Positions 1-4,442 of a stretch of 5,097 nucleotides of DNA are shown here, piece after piece (position 1 is the first letter of the stretch; each line of letters begins with the position of its first letter). This stretch comes from Pseudorhodobacter antarcticus. Lineage in GTDB: Bacteria; Pseudomonadota; Alphaproteobacteria; Rhodobacterales; Rhodobacteraceae. The stretch lies in the NCBI GenBank assembly GCA_945897655.1, contig CAMDHB010000261.1, positions 1 through 5,097 of the forward strand, written 5' to 3'. Below the pieces are notes generated by a model, which was given only the letters and a program-made list of their open reading frames with translations, was not told the DNA's origin and searched no databases. The position numbers and the translations under genes were made by a program.

Positions 1-115
1 CGACCGCGACCACAACCGCCGCCTGACCGCCCCCCGTCAGCACCACAGGCACCCCCATGCGCAAGTCGCCCCGCGCACGGGCCAGTCTTTCGGGGATGTT
101 CGGTGCCAAACTCAT
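1..115 (-). CDS. ribA: Probable GTP cyclohydrolase II, N-terminal fragment (cut by left edge)
   Basis: An open frame starts at ATG 115-113 and runs off the left edge after 38 codons. The protein begins MSLAPNIPERLARARGDLRM and continues GVPVVLTGGGQAAVVVAV. A strong AAGGAG ribosome binding site lies at 121-126, five bases before the ATG, so the start is well supported. From memory, the block RARxDLRMGVPVVL is typical of the N-terminal extension of Rhodobacterales GTP cyclohydrolase II, the enzyme that opens GTP to form the first intermediate of riboflavin synthesis. None of the zinc-binding cysteines or GTP-binding residues fall inside the window, so the assignment rests only on this N-terminal resemblance. 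The gene is divergent from the response regulator at 257. That a real gene starts here is likely; its identity is moderately sure. Confidence 0.55.
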   Translation of the reverse strand, partial: MSLAPNIPERLARARGDLRMGVPVVLTGGGQAAVVVAV

Positions 116-256
116 GCCCGCTCCTTACCGCCCCACAAGGCAAATTGAAACAATCCCCGCTCTGCCGACACGACCGCGTGAGGCGACTGTTGCATATCTT
201 GCCCCACACGGCCCTCGCACGCATCTGTTACCCAAGACGAACCCAAGGAGACGGTT
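116..256. promoter_or_regulatory. Divergent intergenic region between ribA-like gene and response regulator
   Basis: This 141-bp spacer must hold promoters for both divergent genes. Ribosome binding sites are clear at both ends: AAGGAG on the minus strand (121-126) and AAGGAG on the plus strand (245-250). A TTGAAA hexamer at 145-150 has no convincing -10 partner at a 16-18 base spacing. A small inverted repeat, ATTG-AAA-CAAT, lies at 144-154. I see no sigma-70-like promoter strong enough to call. Confidence 0.5.
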
Positions 257-943
257 ATGGCCACATTGCGCAAAATCCTGCTGGTTGACGATGACGACGA
301 CCTGCGTGAAGCCCTGAGCGAACAGCTTGTGATGACCGAGGATTTTGACGTGTTCGAGGCCGCGAATGGTGCCGACGGCATGGAAAAGGCCAAGGCCGGG
401 TCCTATGACCTTGTCATTCTGGACGTGGGCCTGCCCGACACAGATGGCCGCGAACTTTGCCGCCGCATGCGCAAGGGTGGCATCAAATGCCCGATTCTGA
501 TGCTGACCGGCCATGACACCGATGCCGACACGATTCTTGGCCTTGATTCTGGCGCCAATGACTATGTGACAAAACCTTTCAAATTCCCGGTCCTTCTGGC
601 CCGCATCCGCGCCCAGTTGCGCCAGCACGAACAATCCGAAGACGCGATCTTTCAGATGGGTCCCTACACCTTCAAGCCCGCGCAAAAGATGCTGCTGGAC
701 GCCAAGGACAAGAAAATCCGCCTGACCGAGAAAGAAACCAACATTCTCAAGTACCTGTACCGCGCGCAATCCGGCGTTGTGCAGCGTGATGTCCTGTTGC
801 ATGAGGTTTGGGGCTATAACGCCGGGGTCACTACCCACACGCTGGAAACCCATATCTACCGCCTGCGCCAGAAGATCGAGCTTGATCCCACCAACGCCCG
901 CCTTCTGGTGACCGAAAATGGCGGTTACAAATTGGTAGCGTAA
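257..943 (+). CDS. cenR: OmpR-family response regulator, probable CenR ortholog (orphan)
   Basis: A DNA-binding response regulator of 228 residues, the usual OmpR/PhoB length. Residues 5-120 form the receiver domain: acidic pocket within the run D11-D15, phospho-acceptor D56 (in VILDVGLPD), switch T84 (in MLTGHD) and conserved K106 (in VTKPF). Residues about 131-228 are the winged-helix DNA-binding domain, with the LTEKE turn at 156-160 and the recognition region TTHTLETHIYRLRQKIE at 192-208. The start is fixed by AAGGAG at 245-250, six bases before the ATG. No histidine kinase lies in the window, so it is locally an orphan. The combination LTGHDTDADTILGL, ANDYVTKPF and WGYNAGVTTHTLETH matches my memory of alphaproteobacterial CenR, a cell-envelope regulator essential in Caulobacter. 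The family call is secure; the ortholog name is tentative. Transcription probably ends at the hairpin terminator at 1096-1123. Confidence 0.95.
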   Translation: MATLRKILLVDDDDDLREALSEQLVMTEDFDVFEAANGADGMEKAKAGSYDLVILDVGLPDTDGRELCRRMRKGGIKCPILMLTGHDTDADTILGLDSGANDYVTKPFKFPVLLARIRAQLRQHEQSEDAIFQMGPYTFKPAQKMLLDAKDKKIRLTEKETNILKYLYRAQSGVVQRDVLLHEVWGYNAGVTTHTLETHIYRLRQKIELDPTNARLLVTENGGYKLVA

Positions 944-946
944 AAG

Positions 947-958
947 TAACACGTGTTA
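947..958. promoter_or_regulatory. Perfect 12-bp palindrome (possible operator)
   Basis: TAACACGTGTTA is a perfect 12-bp inverted repeat starting three bases after the response regulator stop codon. It is followed directly by AGCGAA-A-TTCGCT (958-970), a second inverted repeat with six-base arms and a one-base centre. They lie about 25-50 bases upstream of the TTGACA hexamer at 995-1000, a plausible position for a transcription-factor site controlling the downstream RNA-like module. The symmetry is directly visible; the operator role is inferred. Confidence 0.35.
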
Positions 959-1020
959 GCGAAATTCGCTTGCGGCGCTGTTATTGTCTCATTGTTGACA
1001 AATTCTGCAGTAATCTTCCC

Positions 1021-1123
1021 CTCGTGCAGCGTTTGTTGCGAACGGTCCCCTTCGCCGGGTTTGGGTTATAACCCGGCATCCTCCCTGTTGGACCTGGCCG
1101 GGCCGTGTGCCCGGCCTTTTTTT
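1021..1123 (+). ncRNA. Candidate small RNA or processed 3'UTR RNA with CCTCCCT linker
   Basis: This non-coding stretch follows the response regulator and ends in a strong terminator. It contains, in order, a short hairpin CGTT/AACG (1030-1033 with 1041-1044), an 8-bp perfect hairpin GCCGGGTT/AACCCGGC (1054-1061 with 1070-1077, 8-base loop), a probably unpaired linker containing CCTCCCT (1080-1086), and the terminator hairpin. A C/U-rich anti-Shine-Dalgarno linker between stable hairpins is typical of trans-acting alphaproteobacterial small RNAs (known from CcsR-type and alpha-r14-type RNAs). A TTGACA hexamer at 995-1000 could be a -35 element, but no good -10 is seen, so release from the regulator's 3'UTR by processing is equally possible. 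The 5' end is an estimate. Confidence 0.4.
1096..1123 (+). terminator. Rho-independent terminator
   Basis: A perfect 8-bp GC stem, GGCCGGGC (1096-1103) pairing with GCCCGGCC (1109-1116), with a 5-base loop CGTGT and seven consecutive T (1117-1123). On the plus strand this is a textbook intrinsic terminator; the minus strand has no T tract after the stem, so it acts in one direction. It ends transcription from the response regulator or the candidate small RNA. Its last T is also the last base of the convergent transporter's stop codon. Confidence 0.9.
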
Positions 1124-2340
1124 CAGTCCAGATGCAGGCGCCGCGCGCAATAGATCAGCAAGAACACTCCCCCCACGGTTGCAATGGCAAAGGGCAGATG
1201 CAAGGCCCAGCTTCCCAGCGGCGCGCCCAGGGCGACCAACGCGCCCCCCAGCAGCGGCGCAAAGGGCCGGGGGGCCGACCCCAAAAACCGGTACGCGGCA
1301 TTGACCCGCCCCAGCAGCGGTGCTGGAATGTGGCGCTGCCGGTAGGTGACCGTCGCCACGTTCCACGTCATGCTGGTGAAGGCATCGCCAAACAACGCCG
1401 CCCCCGCAATCCACGGGTTGGCGGTGAACACCAGGACGCCGGTTGACAGGCAGAACCCCGCGACCGACATCAGCAACCCGCGCCGCACCCCCAGCCGCCG
1501 CAATATCCAGGGTGCCGCGACACCCCCCGCCAACCCGCCCAGCGCCAGTGACGACAACAGCACCCCATAGCCAAACGACCCCAGCCGCAAACTGTCTTGC
1601 GCATACAGCACCATCAGCGACCAGATCAGCTGGAACAGAAAGTTATAGGCCCCCAGCACCAACCCCAACCGCCGCAGCGCCAAATGCCCCCACAACCACG
1701 CCAGCCCCTCCCGCATCGCAGGCCAGAACGGCTGGTGCGCAGGCCGCGCAGCCGCCCGCGTGGCCATCAGCGCCACCAGCACGGCCGACCCCACCAGCGC
1801 CGCCGCTTCCACCCCGAAGGGCAGCGCAATCGACAGCGCAATCATCGCGCCCGCAACGGGCGGCCCCAGAAACTGCGACATCAGGTTTTCCGATGTCATC
1901 AATACCGCATTCGCCTCTTCCAGTTGCGGCTTGTCCACCACCTGCGGCAGAATGGTTTGTGCGGTGTTGTCCCGCAACACCTCGACCGTGCCTTGGGCAA
2001 AGGCCAGGGCCGCCAGCAACCACACCGCCCCCGTCCCCGGCGTGGCCGTCAGCGCCAGCCCAAAGGTTCCCAATATCAGCGCCGCACGGATGACATTGGC
2101 CCAGATGATCGCCTTCCGGTGGTCCAGCCGGTCGGTCAGCACCCCGGCGGGCAGGGCAAAGAACAGCCAGGGCAGAATGGGCGCCATCGTCACCATGCCA
2201 ATCAGCATGGGGTCGCGCGTCAGCAGCGTGGCCAGCCACGGAAAGGCCACGGCATTGATGCCATAAGCCAGATGCGCAAAAGCCGACGCCCCGATAAACA
2301 GCCGAAAGTCCCGACCTTGCCACAGTGATGGATCTGTCAT
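1123..2340 (-). CDS. Major facilitator superfamily transporter, MFS_3/EntS-like
   Basis: An inner-membrane carrier of 405 residues with about 12 hydrophobic segments, the normal length and topology for the superfamily. Residues 66-76 (GVLTDRLDHRK) are the conserved loop 2-3 motif A (GxxxDRxxRR type). Residues about 137-164 (KPQLEEANAVL, then FLGPPVAG) and 344-366 (GRVNAAYRF to PLLGG) match the pattern of the MFS_3 group, which includes the enterobactin exporter EntS and many drug or metabolite exporters. Substrate cannot be told from sequence. I chose the ATG at 2338-2340; an in-frame GTG at 2404-2406 would add 22 residues, but that extension is polar and unlike an MFS N-terminus. Neither start has a clear ribosome binding site. 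The gene lies downstream of the RTX gene on the same strand, and is convergent with the response regulator. Confidence 0.92.
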   Translation of the reverse strand: MTDPSLWQGRDFRLFIGASAFAHLAYGINAVAFPWLATLLTRDPMLIGMVTMAPILPWLFFALPAGVLTDRLDHRKAIIWANVIRAALILGTFGLALTATPGTGAVWLLAALAFAQGTVEVLRDNTAQTILPQVVDKPQLEEANAVLMTSENLMSQFLGPPVAGAMIALSIALPFGVEAAALVGSAVLVALMATRAAARPAHQPFWPAMREGLAWLWGHLALRRLGLVLGAYNFLFQLIWSLMVLYAQDSLRLGSFGYGVLLSSLALGGLAGGVAAPWILRRLGVRRGLLMSVAGFCLSTGVLVFTANPWIAGAALFGDAFTSMTWNVATVTYRQRHIPAPLLGRVNAAYRFLGSAPRPFAPLLGGALVALGAPLGSWALHLPFAIATVGGVFLLIYCARRLHLD

Positions 2341-2458
2341 GCCGGGCAGATTGATGGGTTTTGGCGGCAGGTCAAGGGACCAAACCAGCCCGTCAAACCT
2401 TTCCACATCATGAATGACTTACGTTAAAGCACGGATGCAAATAGCACTTTCATGATTC
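2341..2458. other. Spacer upstream of the transporter gene
   Basis: This 118-bp stretch precedes the transporter on the minus strand and should carry its promoter or leader if the gene is not read from the RTX promoter. On the minus strand it contains a TTGACC and a TTTGACGG, but neither has a -10 partner I would call. The start-proximal sequence (AATCTGCCCGGC before the ATG) lacks a Shine-Dalgarno motif, so translation may be weak or use another signal. No small gene with a credible start was found. Confidence 0.4.
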
Positions 2459-2468
2459 TCACGCGTGA
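2459..2468. repeat. Perfect 10-bp palindrome
   Basis: TCACGCGTGA is a perfect inverted repeat. It overlaps the TGA stop (2459-2461) of the extended RTX frame. If the true RTX stop is the TAA at 2568-2570, this palindrome is intergenic, about 120 bp upstream of the transporter start, and could be an operator. Function is not known. Confidence 0.3.
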
Positions 2469-4126
2469 ACGTCCTGATCGGGCTCCCGTGCTGCCACCCC
2501 CAACAAAGTCGGGGCGCGCCCGGCTGGAAAAAACCCCAACCCGACGCGCCCCCATTTTGGTGCCCGCTTACAGCGCGAACCAGACAGCTCCGCCGCCGTG
2601 TCGCCAAGGATGTTGATGGCAAAATCCGCCACCCCATCGCCGTTGACATCCCCCTGAATCTGCTGACGTCCGGTCAGATGAACGGCACGCAGTTCCCCGG
2701 CGACGCCCGTGAACTCGACATAGCCGACGAAGGTAAAGCCGTCATCGATGATCGTGGCCGCATCTGCGTCAATCCCGCCCAATCCGATGACATCCAATTC
2801 GGCACTGGAATAGTCGGTGATCGTGTCCAGACCCAACCTGGCGACGACCTCGTTGAACACGAACACATCGGCTCCGATGTCGCCGGTCAGCGTGTCGTCC
2901 CCGTCACCGCCGCGCAGGAAATCATTCCCTTTGCCGCCGTCCAGAATGTCATCGCCCGACCGACCGATCAGCCGATCCTTGTCATCGCCGCCTTCCAGCG
3001 TATCGTCGCCCTGCATGCCGATCAGCGTGTCCCTGCCACCCCAACCGGTCAGCAGATCGTCACCCGGACCGCCAATCAGCAAGTCATCCGCAGACTGCGG
3101 GGCCGCAACCTCGGTCGCGCCGATGCTTTCGTGGATCGTCAGGATCACCGCCCGCGCATCCTCGACCGCCTGCGCCCAATCGTTGATCCCCGCACCGGTT
3201 GCGGCAAAGGTTTCAAAGGTCACGCCATCGGCAGACGTTCTGACATAGTCGTCCGCCCATACCTTGCCGCTGCCGACGTCGTTGATCCCGTCGCCATTGT
3301 CGTCGCTGCCCCAGACGGCGTCCAGCAGGCTGCGCTGTACGGCTTCCAGATCAGACGCATCTCCGTCAATATCCTGATACCACTTGATCCAGATATCGCT
3401 GTAGCTTGCGACACGGTCGTAATTGAACGTCTCGGTCACGCCATCGGTGAAGCCAAAGTAATCAATCTGCTGCGCATCACCCGTGCCGGTAACCTCGTTG
3501 ATCCCCAGCATGGTATGCGCCGTGATCACACCGTCCATCTGCACCGGGTTGAACTTGGAAAAGGTGCCCGCCAACAGGCCCGTCGGGTTCCAGCCCTCGG
3601 CCATCAAGCTGACAATCGCGGGCGGCAGGTTTGCCGCCGCATTGGCCTGCGCCTCGGTCCAGGTGGTGGCCCCACCGGCCGTCATGACCATCTTGTACAG
3701 TGCCACGCATTCGCGGGGCGAGTCGATCAGAACGCCGTCCACCATGATCCGGCCAGATGCATCCGTGCCAATCACCGTGCCCGCCGCGATCTTGGCCAAG
3801 GCTTCGGTCAGGGCGCTTGCCAGAACCGAATCTGGTGAGCGGATGATATTGGCCCGCTCCATCTCGATTTCCTGCACAAAGGGCAACTGGTCGGCAGGCA
3901 CCTCAAAATCGCCCTCGGCCCCCTCCATCAGGTGGATCTGAAAGGCCTCCCCGGTCAGCGGATCCAACCCGATGGGCACGATCTGACCATTGCTGTCAAG
4001 AACAGCCTCACCATCACCACCGCCGTCTTGCGGGTCCAGGTCGCGCGACAGAACCCACAGGTCGCTGTAAAGATCTCCGTCACCAGAAGCTGCGACTTCG
4101 ACCAAGTTCGATACCAATTTCGACAT
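2459..4126 (-). CDS. RTX-type calcium-binding protein, probably type I-secreted, 3' end frameshifted
   Basis: A 555-residue frame. Residues 1-340 are a highly acidic region I do not recognise; it has no HExxH protease motif. Residues 349-420 are eight tandem RTX nonapeptides (GGxGxDxLx type) that form a calcium-bound parallel beta-roll. Residues 421-515 (from GADVFVFNE) resemble the serralysin-type C-terminal domain used by type I secretion. EF-hand-like loops are visible at 275-283 (DDNGDGIND) and 493-501 (DVNGDGVAD). There is no Sec signal peptide, as expected for type I export; no secretion genes are nearby. The start is ATG 4126-4124: GGAG at 4133-4136 is six bases upstream, against three for the adjacent ATG at 4129. 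From residue 517 the frame changes character to a basic, Cys-containing tail (SRCKRAPKWGR...), while a frame one base away reads FAL then TAA at 2568-2570, an ordinary RTX ending. Function of the secreted protein is unknown. Confidence 0.9.
   Translation of the reverse strand: MSKLVSNLVEVAASGDGDLYSDLWVLSRDLDPQDGGGDGEAVLDSNGQIVPIGLDPLTGEAFQIHLMEGAEGDFEVPADQLPFVQEIEMERANIIRSPDSVLASALTEALAKIAAGTVIGTDASGRIMVDGVLIDSPRECVALYKMVMTAGGATTWTEAQANAAANLPPAIVSLMAEGWNPTGLLAGTFSKFNPVQMDGVITAHTMLGINEVTGTGDAQQIDYFGFTDGVTETFNYDRVASYSDIWIKWYQDIDGDASDLEAVQRSLLDAVWGSDDNGDGINDVGSGKVWADDYVRTSADGVTFETFAATGAGINDWAQAVEDARAVILTIHESIGATEVAAPQSADDLLIGGPGDDLLTGWGGRDTLIGMQGDDTLEGGDDKDRLIGRSGDDILDGGKGNDFLRGGDGDDTLTGDIGADVFVFNEVVARLGLDTITDYSSAELDVIGLGGIDADAATIIDDGFTFVGYVEFTGVAGELRAVHLTGRQQIQGDVNGDGVADFAINILGDTAAELSGSRCKRAPKWGRVGLGFFPAGRAPTLLGVAAREPDQDVHA
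2498..2552 (-). repeat. Large stem-loop with an alternative overlapping hairpin
   Basis: Read on the minus strand, GGGGCGCG (2545-2552) pairs with CGCGCCCC (2511-2518). Inside this, GGTTGG (2536-2541) pairs with CCAGCC (2522-2527) through one G-U wobble, enclosing an 8-base T-rich loop; a 3x3 internal loop separates the stems. On the plus strand the wobble becomes a C-A mismatch, so the fold suits RNA from the minus strand. The CCCC end of the outer stem can instead form CCCCGAC-TTT-GTTGGGG (2514-2498), so the two hairpins exclude each other in part. No T tract follows, so this is not a standard terminator. It lies just after the probable original RTX stop at 2568. Confidence 0.5.
2867..3082 (-). 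repeat. Eight tandem RTX nonapeptide repeats
   Basis: Within the RTX protein, residues 349-420 divide into exactly eight 9-residue units: LLIGGPGDD, LLTGWGGRD, TLIGMQGDD, TLEGGDDKD, RLIGRSGDD, ILDGGKGND, FLRGGDGDD and TLTGDIGAD. They follow the calcium-binding UxGGxGxDx pattern, read here from a different phase. Units 2, 4 and 8 are degenerate at glycine positions, so not every turn may bind calcium at full strength. In the family these repeats fold after export, when external calcium is high. Confidence 0.92.
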
Positions 4127-4132
4127 CATTTA

Positions 4133-4136
4133 CTCC
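4133..4136 (-). promoter_or_regulatory. Ribosome binding site deciding the RTX start
   Basis: GGAG on the minus strand, followed by TAA and then ATGATG. The spacing is three bases to the first ATG (4129) and six to the second (4126), so the second is preferred and the protein begins MSKLVSNL. Confidence 0.6.
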
Positions 4137-4239
4137 AACACACAATCACTGGCTCTGCGTTTGGCCAGCGGGTCCGGGGTCGCATTCCGGCAACCAGCAC
4201 TCGCTGATCTGTGTTAGTCCTGATCTGCGGCGAAAACGC

Positions 4240-4259
4240 ACATGTCGTAAGTGATATGT
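4240..4259. promoter_or_regulatory. Imperfect 20-bp inverted repeat (possible operator)
   Basis: Arms ACATGTC (4240-4246) and GATATGT (4253-4259) match at six of seven positions around a 6-base centre GTAAGT. The site is 114 bp upstream of the RTX start. Size and symmetry fit a dimeric regulator; it is only a poor match to a lux box. Confidence 0.25.
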
Positions 4260-4315
4260 TTTCCAGAGCCGTTCGATGATGGCAAAATCGCGGCCCCAAA
4301 CCTTTCCACTTCGTT

Positions 4316-4356
4316 AATGAAAAAATGCAAGATATTGATTTTAATATGTTTTCATT
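4316..4356. promoter_or_regulatory. Candidate IHF site in an AT-rich nested inverted repeat
   Basis: On the minus strand 4340-4328 reads AATCAATATCTTG, a full match to the established IHF consensus WATCAANNNNTTR. It is surrounded by A/T-rich sequence as IHF prefers. Around it, AATGAAAA (4316-4323) and TTTTCATT (4349-4356) form a perfect 8-bp inverted repeat, with ATATT/AATAT (4332-4336 with 4343-4347) inside. IHF bends DNA and often works at promoters with distant regulators. Binding is inferred. Confidence 0.45.
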
Positions 4357-4359
4357 TCT

Positions 4360-4373
4360 GTCCACATGTGGAC
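4360..4373. promoter_or_regulatory. Perfect 14-bp palindrome (candidate operator)
   Basis: GTCCACATGTGGAC is perfectly self-complementary over 14 bp. It lies 70 bp upstream of the xthA start codon and four bases beyond the AT-rich inverted repeat. The form suggests a binding site for a dimeric transcription factor acting on xthA, the RTX gene, or both. I do not recognise the consensus. Confidence 0.4.
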
Positions 4374-4387
4374 GCTCTCCCCACCCC

Positions 4388-4416
4388 TTTTCCTTTCCCT
4401 GCCCCTGATCTAGGCT
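4388..4416 (+). promoter_or_regulatory. Weak candidate promoter of xthA
   Basis: TAGGCT at 4411-4416 could be a -10 element, with TTTTCC (4388-4393) as a poor -35 at 17-base spacing. It would give a 5' leader of roughly 20 bases before the start at 4443. The -35 match is weak, so this is a low-confidence call. Confidence 0.25.
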
Positions 4417-4442
4417 GAACCTACACCGCCAAAGGAACCGCC

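Larger units (their letters stand above)
4127..4442. promoter_or_regulatory. 316-bp divergent control region between RTX gene and xthA
   Basis: There is no credible gene in this stretch. It holds the promoters of both flanking genes and is clearly more AT-rich than the rest of the window, above all at 4314-4357. Visible elements are a direct repeat TGATCTG at 4205-4211 and 4221-4227, an imperfect 20-bp inverted repeat at 4240-4259, an IHF-consensus match inside nested inverted repeats at 4316-4356, a perfect 14-bp palindrome at 4360-4373, and the xthA ribosome binding site at 4431-4437. The small hairpin CTGGC/GCCAG (4149-4153 with 4164-4168) would lie in the RTX leader. The spacing suggests a long regulated upstream region for the RTX gene. 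Confidence 0.6.

Noticed and set aside
125..952. Open frame of 275 codons on the minus strand over the response regulator
   Set aside because: It is antisense to an unmistakable response regulator with intact motifs, and its translation shows no known domain.
995..1016. TTGACA (995-1000) with TAATCT (1011-1016) as a sigma-70 promoter
   Set aside because: The 10-base spacer is far too short for a functional pair. Only the -35-like hexamer is noted, without calling a promoter.
1443..2328. Overlapping Pro/Arg/Gln-rich plus-strand frames opposite the transporter
   Set aside because: Low-complexity composition is the expected antisense product of a Leu/Ala/Gly-rich membrane protein in high-GC DNA.
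2341..2406. GTG start at 2404-2406 extending the transporter by 22 residues
   Set aside because: There is no ribosome binding site and the extension is polar; the ATG at 2338-2340 gives a normal MFS N-terminus. It cannot be fully excluded because the ATG also lacks a good ribosome binding site.
2419..2649. Small 76-codon minus-strand frame across the RTX 3' end
   Set aside because: It starts inside the RTX coding region, lacks a ribosome binding site, and mostly translates the structured non-coding element.
2867..3082. CRISPR or DNA-level tandem repeat array
   Set aside because: The periodicity is at protein level (27-nt RTX units with divergent DNA). There are no identical repeats with unique spacers anywhere in the window.
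2465..3838. Long open frame (457 codons) on the plus strand opposite the RTX gene
   Set aside because: It is a codon-bias shadow of a GC-rich gene. It has no family signature or ribosome binding site, while the minus strand encodes clear RTX repeats.
4126..4365. 79-codon minus-strand frame in the divergent region
   Set aside because: Its start has no ribosome binding site, its translation shows no domain, and it covers the AT-rich control region; more likely non-coding.
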